From Tessaracoccus flavescens (GTDB taxonomy: Bacteria; Actinomycetota; Actinomycetes; Propionibacteriales; Propionibacteriaceae), in contig DYZF01000052.1 of assembly GCA_020741375.1 (NCBI GenBank), forward strand, positions 1 to 5,740: a stretch of 5,740 bases of DNA. Reading direction: 5' to 3'. This document shows, in pieces, positions 1 through 5,383 of the stretch. The position numbers were made by a program, and so were the translations under genes. Under the pieces are notes generated by a model. It had not been told where the DNA came from. It saw only the letters and a program-made list of their open reading frames with translations, and did no database searches. Position 1 is the first letter of the stretch. Each line of letters opens with the position of its first letter.

Positions 1-153
1 CGGCGGCGCTGACGCTGCCGACGGAGATCCCGACGCATCGTCGGCGGCGGGCGACCCAGCCGGAGCCCCAGGGAGGGAGGCGTCGTCGGAGCATCCCACC
101 AGAGCGAGAGCGCCCGCGGCGGTGGAGGAGATCAGAGTCCGTCGTGACAGCAC
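1..153 (-). CDS. Lipoprotein with Tat-like signal peptide, N-terminal part only
   Basis: A partial minus-strand gene runs off the left edge; 51 codons are visible without a stop. Translation from the GTG at 153-151 gives a short n-region with a twin-arginine stretch (S-R-R-T-L-I, residues 3-8), a hydrophobic Ala/Leu/Gly segment, and a lipobox L-V-G-C with the cysteine at residue 21 (codon 93-91). The cysteine is followed by about 30 residues rich in Ser, Ala, Pro and Asp, the usual flexible tether of an actinobacterial lipoprotein. I chose this start because a GGAAGGG ribosome-binding site lies 7 nt upstream (minus strand, 167-161) and because it yields a signal peptide of normal length; an in-frame ATG at 225-223 would add a hydrophilic leader and run into the add start. 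The twin arginines suggest Tat export of a folded protein (inference). The functional domain is outside the window, so no product can be named. It is divergent from add, with 64 bp between the two starts. Confidence 0.72.
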   Translation of the reverse strand, partial: MLSRRTLISSTAAGALALVGCSDDASLPGAPAGSPAADDASGSPSAASAPP

Positions 154-188
154 CAGTCCACCCTTCCATACCGGCGGGTCGCTGCCAG

Positions 189-194
189 TAGGCT
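189..194 (+). promoter_or_regulatory. Putative -10 element TAGGCT upstream of add
   Basis: TAGGCT fits the actinobacterial TAnnnT -10 pattern and predicts a transcript start near 201, leaving a leader of about 17 nt that contains the add ribosome-binding site. No convincing -35 hexamer is visible. The same hexamer precedes two other genes in this window (3596-3601 and 4508-4513), which strengthens the call. It lies in the 64-bp gap that must also hold the promoter of the divergent lipoprotein gene. Confidence 0.45.
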
Positions 195-202
195 GGCCGG
201 TC

Positions 203-210
203 AAAGGAGG
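203..210 (+). promoter_or_regulatory. Ribosome-binding site that fixes the add start
   Basis: AAAGGAGG is a near-perfect Shine-Dalgarno sequence 7 nt before the GTG at 218-220. It decides the start: the open frame extends back to a GTG at 122, but the extra 32 codons read through the divergent promoter region, overlap the lipoprotein gene and do not resemble an adenosine deaminase N-terminus. Confidence 0.9.
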
Positions 211-217
211 TTCGAGC

Positions 218-1306
218 GTGAACATCGACGAACTGCGGCCGCTGCCGAAGGTGGCCCTGCACGATCATCTCGACGGAGGCCTGCGCCCGGAGACTGTCAT
301 CGAGCACTGCCGCGACCGCGGGCACGAGCTGCCCACCGCCAACCCAGAGGATCTGCGTCGCTGGTTCTACGAGTCGGCCGATTCGGGCTCGCTCGTTCGC
401 TACCTCGAAACCTTCTCGCACACGGTCGCGGCCATGCAGACGACGGAGCAGCTGCAGCGCGTCGCCCACGAGTTCGTGGTGGATCAGGCGCTCGACGGCG
501 TCGTCTACGCCGAGGCGCGCTACGCCCCGAAGCAGCACCTCGCAGGTGGGCTGACCCTGCCGCAGGTGGTGGAGGCCGTCCGCGACGGGTTGATCTCGGG
601 CATGAAGGAGGCGGCCGGACTCGATCGGCACATCACCGCACGCCAGATCGTCACCTCGATGCGCCACGAAGAGCCGTCGGTGGACATCGCGCAGCTGGCG
701 CTCGACTACCGCGACGATTCGGTGTGCGGGTTCGACATCGCGGGAGCGGAGGATGGGTTCGCGCCGTCGCGGTTCAGCGAGTCCTTCGACTTCCTCAAGC
801 GCAACAACATGTTCTTCACCATCCACGCCGGCGAGGCGTTCGGTCTGCCGTCGATCTGGGAGGCCGTTCAGGTGTGCGGCGCCGACCGCCTCGGCCACGG
901 TGTGCGGATCGTGGAGGACATCACGGTGGAGGAGGACCGCGCCAAGCTGGGCCGGCTCGCCGCCTACGTGCGCGACGCGCGCATCCCACTCGAGGTGGCT
1001 CCCACCTCCAACCTGCAGACGGGCATCGCGTCGAGCATGGCGGAGCACCCCGTCGGGCTGTTGCGCGACCTGCAGTTCAACGTCACGATCAACTGCGACA
1101 ACCGCCTGATGAGCGACACGACGATGTCGAAGGAGTTCTCGCTCCTCGCCGATGCCTTCGGGTGGGACCTCGACGACGTGGAGTGGTGCACCGTCAACGC
1201 CATGCGTGCCGCGTTCCTCCCGCACGATCAGCGAGAGCTCATCGTGCGGGAGGTGATCCGCCCCGCCTACGCCTCGGCTCGGGCGGCTCTATCGAAGGAC
1301 GGATGA
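218..1306 (+). CDS. add: Adenosine deaminase
   Basis: This cytoplasmic zinc enzyme hydrolyses adenosine and deoxyadenosine to inosine or deoxyinosine plus ammonia in purine salvage. The 362-residue product, counted from the GTG with the strong ribosome-binding site, has normal family length. Metal and catalytic motifs appear in order on the amidohydrolase TIM barrel: H15-D-H17 near the N-terminus within P-K-V-A-L-H-D-H-L-D-G-G-L, E-A-R-Y-A-P near residue 100, H203-A-G-E206 (zinc ligand and catalytic Glu), L-G-H227-G, P-T-S-N265, and N-C-D294-N295-R-L-M-S. From family knowledge D294 matches the zinc-ligand Asp of mouse ADA. The next residue is Asn where the mouse enzyme has a second Asp; as far as I recall, D-N is common in actinobacterial members, and Cys at 293 is the less usual residue. 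The gene stands alone, 43 bp before the next plus-strand gene, and has its own putative promoter. Adenine deaminase or a related deaminase is less likely given the full ADA motif set. Confidence 0.95.
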   Translation: MNIDELRPLPKVALHDHLDGGLRPETVIEHCRDRGHELPTANPEDLRRWFYESADSGSLVRYLETFSHTVAAMQTTEQLQRVAHEFVVDQALDGVVYAEARYAPKQHLAGGLTLPQVVEAVRDGLISGMKEAAGLDRHITARQIVTSMRHEEPSVDIAQLALDYRDDSVCGFDIAGAEDGFAPSRFSESFDFLKRNNMFFTIHAGEAFGLPSIWEAVQVCGADRLGHGVRIVEDITVEEDRAKLGRLAAYVRDARIPLEVAPTSNLQTGIASSMAEHPVGLLRDLQFNVTINCDNRLMSDTTMSKEFSLLADAFGWDLDDVEWCTVNAMRAAFLPHDQRELIVREVIRPAYASARAALSKDG

Positions 1307-1333
1307 GCCGAGGAGGCGGCGGGCGACGGCCCC

Positions 1334-1339
1334 TAGAAC
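1334..1339 (+). promoter_or_regulatory. Possible -10 element for the DUF2871-kinase-regulator operon
   Basis: TAGAAC resembles a -10 hexamer but ends in C where TAnnnT expects T. It would place transcription start near 1346, only about 4 nt before the ATG at 1350, so the mRNA would be almost leaderless. That agrees with the lack of any purine-rich ribosome-binding site before this ATG. No -35 is evident in the 43-bp gap after add. Confidence 0.3.
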
Positions 1340-1349
1340 AATGTGAGTC

Positions 1350-1781
1350 ATGCTGAATCGACTCTTCACCGCCGCCGCCATCTGGACCGCCCTCGGCCTC
1401 GCCTCCGGTTTCTACTGGCGTGAGCTGACCAAGTTCAACGATTTCCCGCGCACCGAGACCATGCTGGCCACCGCCCACACCCACGCCCTCGCGCTGGGCA
1501 CGCTCGTGCTCCTCTCAGTGCTGGCGCTGGCCAAGGTGTTCAACATCAAGGAGAAGTCCGGCAAGCTGTTCGCCACCCTCTGGCACGTCGGCCTCGGCCT
1601 CACCTTCGGCGCGATGGTCGTCAAGGGCTCGCTGCAGGTGCTCGAGATCCCGCTGGCCGAATCGGCCATGTGGGCCGGCATCGGCGGCCTGGGGCACATG
1701 GTGCTCGCCGGCACGTTCGTCTACTTCTTCGTGATTCTGCGTCGCGCCATCAAGGCGGCTGACGCCCCCGCTACCGTGTGA
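1350..1781 (+). CDS. DUF2871-family small four-helix membrane protein
   Basis: This 143-residue integral membrane protein has four hydrophobic segments at about residues 4-22, 43-63, 73-93 and 107-130 and a short polar tail. Length, helix layout and the T-A-H-T-H-A-L-A-L-G-T motif opening helix 2 match what I know of DUF2871 proteins; the function of that family is not established. Histidines H43, H45, H79 and H116 sit in or at the ends of helices 2, 3 and 4, an arrangement that could bind haem or metal, but this is inference. The ATG at 1350 has no clear ribosome-binding site. The stop codon overlaps the kinase start (GTGA, 1778-1781), so the gene is probably the first of a translationally coupled operon with the kinase and response regulator. 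It may therefore be an accessory sensor or be co-regulated with them. Confidence 0.8.
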   Translation: MLNRLFTAAAIWTALGLASGFYWRELTKFNDFPRTETMLATAHTHALALGTLVLLSVLALAKVFNIKEKSGKLFATLWHVGLGLTFGAMVVKGSLQVLEIPLAESAMWAGIGGLGHMVLAGTFVYFFVILRRAIKAADAPATV

Positions 1782-2980
1782 GCGTGACCCCGATCCATTC
1801 AGTTCAGGCTGGCGTCCCAGAGGCGCCAGCCTGGTCTGCTTCCTGGTGGCTGCGGCTCGGCCAAACCGTCCTCTTGTTGGGGCTGCTCGGAGTGGCCGTG
1901 CTGCTCGCCGCCGCCCGCGGCGCCCACTGGGCGGTCTACCCTATCTCCGCCGTGCTGGTGGTGACCTTCATCGTTGGCATGCTGGCCGCGGACCGGCTCA
2001 GAGCGGCTGGCCGCGCCGTCTGGATCGGCTTCCTCATGGTGGGCGCCGTCGTTCTGATGTCGCTGTCGCCGGACTTCCTCTGGATCGCGTTCCCGCTGTG
2101 GATGGCCGCCGGGGCGGTGCTGCCGCTGATCTTCGCGCTCCTGCTGACCGCGGTGACGTTGGCCGTGATCGTCACCGTCCTCACGATGAGCGGCGGCGAG
2201 ACGGTCGGCGCCGTGTTGGGGCCGCTGGTCGGGGCGCTCGTGGCCTTGGGCCTGTCGCGGGGCGTGCTGATGTTCGAGCATGAGGCCACCGAGCACCGCC
2301 GCCTGCTGGGGGAGGTGTTGCGCGCGGAGGAGGCCACCGCCAGCGCCCAGCGTCAGGCCGGGGTGCTGGCCGAGCGTGCGCGGCTGGCCCAAGACATCCA
2401 CGACACGCTGGCGCAGGGATTCTCGTCCGTGGTGCTCCTTGCCCGGATCGGGCAGCGCAACCCGGAACAGGCCGCCCGGTTGCTCGACGAGATCGAAGCG
2501 ACGGCGTCGAGCAACCTCGCGGATGCGCGCCGCGTCGTCTACGCGCTGGCCCCGAAGGACAGCGACGGGCTGGCCGAACCGCTGCGCAGGATCGTCGACG
2601 AGGCCGCCGCGGCGATGGGCGCTGAGGCGACCGTTACCGTCGACCCGGATCTCCCGCGGTTGGCCACCAGCGTTGAGGTGGCGTTGATCCGCGCGGCGCA
2701 AGGGCTCGTGGGCAACGTCCGCGACCACTCCGGAGCCGGCAGGTTCGCCGTCGAAGTGGCCCGTGCCGAGGATCAGGTGCGGCTGGACGTGGTGGACAAC
2801 GGTGCGGGCTTCGACCCGGGGGCTTTGCGGTCGCCCGGCCCGGCAGGCGGCTACGGCCTGCAGGGGCTCCGCGACCGACTCATTCAGCTGGGTGGCGGTC
2901 TCAGCATCGAATCGGAACCGGGTGGTGGCACTGCCGTCTCGGTGCACCTCCCGCTGCGGCTCTCAGAGGAGGAGCGGTGA
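1778..2980 (+). CDS. Membrane sensor histidine kinase, HisKA_3 family
   Basis: This is the sensor kinase of a two-component system, partner of the regulator encoded immediately downstream. The 400-residue protein has about six transmembrane segments (roughly residues 27-46, 51-71, 80-98, 100-120, 121-137 and 143-160) with very short loops and no extracellular sensor domain. An Ala/Glu/Arg-rich helical linker follows at about 165-200. The HisKA_3 dimerisation domain carries the phospho-accepting H208 in L-A-Q-D-I-H-D-T-L-A-Q-G. The HATPase domain shows an N-box with N313 and H317, the G1 box D340-N-G-A-G-F345, and the G2 box G-Y-G-L-Q-G-L at 358-364. The GTG start lies in a GTGA overlap with the preceding stop and has no clear ribosome-binding site, suggesting translational coupling; a GTG two codons later (1784) is an alternative. 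The membrane architecture suggests it senses a signal in the membrane or through the co-encoded DUF2871 protein (inference). The ligand is unknown. Confidence 0.93.
   Translation: MSVTPIHSVQAGVPEAPAWSASWWLRLGQTVLLLGLLGVAVLLAAARGAHWAVYPISAVLVVTFIVGMLAADRLRAAGRAVWIGFLMVGAVVLMSLSPDFLWIAFPLWMAAGAVLPLIFALLLTAVTLAVIVTVLTMSGGETVGAVLGPLVGALVALGLSRGVLMFEHEATEHRRLLGEVLRAEEATASAQRQAGVLAERARLAQDIHDTLAQGFSSVVLLARIGQRNPEQAARLLDEIEATASSNLADARRVVYALAPKDSDGLAEPLRRIVDEAAAAMGAEATVTVDPDLPRLATSVEVALIRAAQGLVGNVRDHSGAGRFAVEVARAEDQVRLDVVDNGAGFDPGALRSPGPAGGYGLQGLRDRLIQLGGGLSIESEPGGGTAVSVHLPLRLSEEER
1805..1833 (+). repeat. Perfect inverted repeat (hairpin) in the first codons of the kinase gene
   Basis: The arms CAGGCTGGCG (1805-1814) and CGCCAGCCTG (1824-1833) are perfectly complementary, with a 9-nt loop. 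The structure begins 27 nt after the kinase start codon and 24 nt after the end of the DUF2871 gene. There is no T-run after it, so it is not a classic intrinsic terminator. It could act on the mRNA as an attenuator, a stability element or a brake on kinase translation, or it could be a chance product of an Ala/Pro-rich reading frame. Confidence 0.6.
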
Positions 2981-3594
2981 TCAAGCTGTTGGTCGTCGAC
3001 GACCATCCCGTTGTGCGTTCCGGCCTGGCGGCGCTCTTGGCGAGCGCGCCCGAGGTGGAAGTTGTCGGTGCCGCCTCGTCGGGGCACGAGGCGTTGGATT
3101 TGGCCGAGGAACTGAACCCGGACGTGGTGCTCTGCGACCTGCGGCTCGGCGACGGGCTCGACGGCGTCGACGTCACGGCCGCCCTGCGGAAACGCGGCAC
3201 CGCCGTGCTCATCCTCACCACCTACGACAACGATTCGGACATCGCGCGCGCCGTCCTCGCCGGCGCCGCCGGCTACCTGCTCAAAGACGCCGAGCCGGAC
3301 GACATCATCGCCGGGGTGTTGGACGCCGCCGCCGGCCGCCTGGTCTTGTCCCGCGAACTGGAGGGGCGCGTCGTCGAACGGCTCTCCGAGGGCGTGCCGC
3401 AGCTCAGCGCCCGGGAGATCGACGTGCTCGGATTGGTGACGGAAGGGCTCAGCAACCGGGAGATCGCCAAGCGCCTCTTCATCTCGGAAGGCACCGTGAA
3501 GACACACCTGGTGCACGCCTTCAGCAAGCTCGGGGCCGATTCCAGAACTGGTGCGGTGGCCACGGCGCGCAGGCACGGTTACCTGGCCGACTAA
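2977..3594 (+). CDS. Two-component response regulator, NarL/FixJ (LuxR-HTH) family
   Basis: This DNA-binding transcription factor is expected to be activated by phosphotransfer from the adjacent HisKA_3 kinase, the usual pairing for this kinase family. The 205-residue protein has a receiver domain at about 2-120, with acidic pocket D8-D9, phospho-acceptor D54 (V-V-L-C-D-L-R-L), T81 and K103 in Y-L-L-K-D. A LuxR-type helix-turn-helix follows at about 141-203 (L-S-A-R-E-I-D-V-L, then L-S-N-R-E-I-A-K-R-L-F-I-S and E-G-T-V-K-T-H). All key residues are intact, so it should be functional. The start is the GTG that overlaps the kinase stop as GTGA, preceded at 2965-2974 by a strong purine-rich ribosome-binding site (AGAGGAGGAG). 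Its regulon is not evident; autoregulation or control of the upstream DUF2871 gene is plausible. Confidence 0.95.
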   Translation: MIKLLVVDDHPVVRSGLAALLASAPEVEVVGAASSGHEALDLAEELNPDVVLCDLRLGDGLDGVDVTAALRKRGTAVLILTTYDNDSDIARAVLAGAAGYLLKDAEPDDIIAGVLDAAAGRLVLSRELEGRVVERLSEGVPQLSAREIDVLGLVTEGLSNREIAKRLFISEGTVKTHLVHAFSKLGADSRTGAVATARRHGYLAD

Positions 3595-3595
3595 C

Positions 3596-3601
3596 TAGGC
3601 T
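3596..3601 (+). promoter_or_regulatory. Putative -10 element TAGGCT giving a leaderless acetyltransferase mRNA
   Basis: TAGGCT begins one base after the TAA stop of the response regulator (3592-3594). Counting the usual 6 nt from the hexamer to the transcript start places +1 exactly on the G of the GTG start at 3608. No classical ribosome-binding site is present (the 6-nt spacer is GGGTGG), which fits a leaderless message. No convincing -35 is seen. Confidence 0.5.
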
Positions 3602-3607
3602 GGGTGG

Positions 3608-4510
3608 GTGATCATCCAGCTGCCAGACAACGCCCACCGGATCAGCCTCAGGCGCGTCGACGGCGACGGCCGCGCCAGCGACGTCATCGGCCACTTGGTG
3701 GCGTCAAACGACGAGCAGATGGTGGTGCTCCCCGAGGATCGCCCCGCCGTCTGGATCCCGCGCGAGGAGATCCGCAGTGTTCGGAAGGTGCCGAACCGCA
3801 CCGTTCTGCCCATGTCCACCCCGGACGCCCTGCAGCGGGTGCTCGACGTCACCTGGCCCGGCGTGCGCCGAGCACGACTGGGCGGCTGGGCGCTGCGGCA
3901 GGGGCGCGGCGCCACCAAGCGCGCCAACTCGGTGCTCGCCTCGGGCGACCCCGGTCTGCCGTGGCGCGACGCCGTCGCCGAGGCGTCGACGTGGATGGGA
4001 GTGGCCCCGGTGCTGCAGGTCGTCTCGGACGACGCGATCGTGGCAGAGGCGCTCGGTGACGGGTACGAGTTGGTGTCGCCGACCGTCGTCATGGTGGCCA
4101 AGCTTGAGGATCTGACGCCGGCGGCGATGGACGGCGTGGTCGTCGGTAGCCGGCCAGACGAGGGGTTCGTCGGGTTGTGGCCGGCCGGCCAGGTGGACGA
4201 GGCAGTGCTGGAGGAAGCCACCGCAGCGCGAGCCACCTACCTGTCCGTGCCCGGCGTCGCGTCGGGGCGCGTGGCTCGCGCTGGCGAGTGGGCCGTCATC
4301 AGTTGCGTCGAAGTAGCAGCTTCGAGACGCGGGGAGGGGCTGGGGCGCCAGATCACGCGGGCCTGCGTCGACGCGGCGGCCACCATGGGGGTGCGATTCG
4401 TAGCGCTGCAGGTGGAGGCCGACAACGAGGCGGCGCGGTCGCTCTACGCGGCCGAGAGCTTCGTCGATCACCACAGCTATTACTATCTGCGGCCCGCCGG
4501 CGATCGGTAG
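3608..4510 (+). CDS. GNAT acetyltransferase, Rv0428c-like two-part protein
   Basis: This 300-residue protein is a predicted acetyl-CoA-dependent N-acetyltransferase of unknown substrate. Residues about 1-62 are beta-rich, with V-V-L-P-E-D and a W-I-P-R-E-E-I segment, like the small SH3-like N-terminal domain of Mycobacterium tuberculosis Rv0428c and its relatives. The middle carries that family's signature, G-G-W-A-L-R-Q-G-R-G followed by K-R-A-N-S (R105-S108) and G-D-P-G. The C-terminal GNAT fold shows the acetyl-CoA pyrophosphate loop R241-G-E-G-L-G246 and motif B D272-N-E-A-A-R-S-L-Y280. Length agrees with Rv0428c (about 300). Family assignment rests on motif recall. Rv0428c has been called a histone-acetyltransferase-like protein, but I do not transfer that function. 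The GTG at 3608 fits the promoter spacing. The gene starts 13 bp after the regulator, so read-through from that operon is possible as well as transcription from its own promoter. Confidence 0.82.
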   Translation: MIIQLPDNAHRISLRRVDGDGRASDVIGHLVASNDEQMVVLPEDRPAVWIPREEIRSVRKVPNRTVLPMSTPDALQRVLDVTWPGVRRARLGGWALRQGRGATKRANSVLASGDPGLPWRDAVAEASTWMGVAPVLQVVSDDAIVAEALGDGYELVSPTVVMVAKLEDLTPAAMDGVVVGSRPDEGFVGLWPAGQVDEAVLEEATAARATYLSVPGVASGRVARAGEWAVISCVEVAASRRGEGLGRQITRACVDAAATMGVRFVALQVEADNEAARSLYAAESFVDHHSYYYLRPAGDR

Positions 4511-4513
4511 GCT
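4508..4513 (+). promoter_or_regulatory. Putative -10 element TAGGCT overlapping a stop codon, leaderless rnhA mRNA
   Basis: The TAG stop of the acetyltransferase gene (4508-4510) forms the first half of TAGGCT. The predicted transcript start, 7 nt after the hexamer's last base, falls on the G of the rnhA GTG at 4520. The 6-nt spacer is GCCTCC, which resembles the 16S rRNA anti-Shine-Dalgarno itself and cannot serve as a ribosome-binding site, so leaderless initiation is the simplest reading. No clear -35 is visible in the upstream coding sequence. Confidence 0.52.
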
Positions 4514-4519
4514 GCCTCC

Positions 4520-5383
4520 GTGATCGTTGCCGCCGCTGATGGTTCCTCCCTGTCCAACCCTGGCCCCGCCGGATGGGCTTGGTACATCTCCGACGACGCG
4601 TGGGCGGCCGGCGGCTGGCAGCTGGGCACCAACAACATGGGCGAGCTCATGGCGGTGCTGGACCTGCTCCGCTCGACGGCGCACGTCAACGAGCCGCTGC
4701 GGATCTTGTGCGATTCGCAGTACGTCATCAACTCGCTGACGAAGTGGCTCCCCGGCTGGAAGCGCAAGGGCTGGAAGAAGGGCGACGGCAAGCCCGTTCT
4801 CAACGTGGACCTGATGAAGGAACTCGACGCGGCGCTTCAGGGCCGGCAGGTGGAGTTCGAATGGGTCAAGGGCCATGCCGGACACGCCATGAACGAGGCC
4901 GCGGACGAGCGGGCCCGCGCGGCCGCCACCGCGTACCGCGACGGCAACGCCGTTGACGCCGGCCCGGGGTTCCCAGACTCGGCGCGCCCAGCGGGCCGGA
5001 CTGATTTTGTGGTGGGCCAGAGTGACCCCGAGCCGGACCTGTTCTCAACCATGGACCCGGAGGAGGCCCCGCAGCCCATCGCCGGATCCGCGCCTCCCCG
5101 GATGAAGGCCAGGCTGGTGACGCTCGTGCGTGCGGCGGTGGAGGATCCGCCGTCGTGCCGCCGTCACCCCGAGTTCGTGGCGCACAAGGCCGACGGGGCG
5201 GAGAGCCTGGATCTGCCGTGGCGCCGCGGCGCGAGCGTGGAGTTCGTCGCCGTCGACGGCTTGGGCGCTGGAGCGGGGCTGGTGCGCGCGATCATCGGCA
5301 CCACGCTGGTGTCGATGCTGTGGCTGGACCTGCCCGCAGGCTGGAGTCTCCGCTTCGCTCAGGCCACGCCGCAGCACGCCTAG
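4520..5383 (+). CDS. rnhA: Ribonuclease HI with C-terminal NTF2-like (DUF4440-like) domain
   Basis: The N-terminal domain (residues 1 to about 140) is a complete RNase HI, which cuts the RNA strand of RNA:DNA hybrids such as R-loops and primer remnants. The catalytic set is D7 (D-G-S-S-L-S-N-P-G), E42 (N-N-M-G-E-L), D65 (C-D-S-Q-Y) and D129 (N-E-A-A-D-E), with the product-release loop K-G-H119-A-G-H. The tryptophan/lysine-rich substrate-binding handle is present at about 75-95. A proline/acid-rich linker (about 141-194) leads to roughly 93 further residues. These contain H-P-E-F-V near 216-220 and end in S-M-L-W-L-D-L-P-A-G-W-S-L-R-F-A-Q-A-T-P, a pattern typical of the last strands of DUF4440/NTF2-like domains. 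The reading frame is unbroken, so this is a true fusion, nearly twice the length of a minimal RNase HI (about 155). The role of the extra domain is unknown. The GTG at 4520 is supported by the catalytic Asp at residue 7 and the promoter spacing. The stop overlaps that of the convergent transporter gene. Confidence 0.92.
   Translation: MIVAAADGSSLSNPGPAGWAWYISDDAWAAGGWQLGTNNMGELMAVLDLLRSTAHVNEPLRILCDSQYVINSLTKWLPGWKRKGWKKGDGKPVLNVDLMKELDAALQGRQVEFEWVKGHAGHAMNEAADERARAAATAYRDGNAVDAGPGFPDSARPAGRTDFVVGQSDPEPDLFSTMDPEEAPQPIAGSAPPRMKARLVTLVRAAVEDPPSCRRHPEFVAHKADGAESLDLPWRRGASVEFVAVDGLGAGAGLVRAIIGTTLVSMLWLDLPAGWSLRFAQATPQHA

Noticed and set aside
122..217. A 32-codon N-terminal extension of add from the GTG at 122
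   Set aside because: It overlaps the divergent lipoprotein gene and the putative promoter, has no ribosome-binding site, and the GTG at 218 has an excellent one that gives a normal family N-terminus.
1307..1349. Terminator for add in the gap before the DUF2871 gene
   Set aside because: The 43-bp gap is GC-rich but has no clear stem-loop followed by a T-run.
2690..2730. Kinase N-box reading A-A-Q-G-L-V-G-N rather than the common Q-E-A-L-x-N, considered as a sign of a defective kinase
   Set aside because: A Q-G form is, as far as I recall, common in one actinobacterial HisKA_3 subfamily; N313, H317 and the glycine boxes are intact, so there is no case for inactivity.
1799..2947. A long minus-strand open frame (382 codons) antisense to the kinase
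   Set aside because: It has low-complexity His/Arg/Gln/Gly-rich composition typical of GC-rich shadow frames, matches no family I know, and lies wholly under a kinase with every motif intact.
2763..3611. A plus-strand frame of 282 codons across the kinase-regulator junction
   Set aside because: Its arginine-rich low-complexity translation is out of frame with two well-supported genes.
4311..4328. Small inverted repeat TCGAAG/CTTCGA inside the acetyltransferase gene
   Set aside because: The stem is only 6 bp, it lies in the middle of a conserved coding region just before the acetyl-CoA loop, and is expected by chance.
3704..4885. A long minus-strand open frame (393 codons) across the acetyltransferase and rnhA
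   Set aside because: It spans the junction of two convincing plus-strand genes, is rich in Arg/His/Gly and shows no domain; it is a shadow of GC-rich codon bias.
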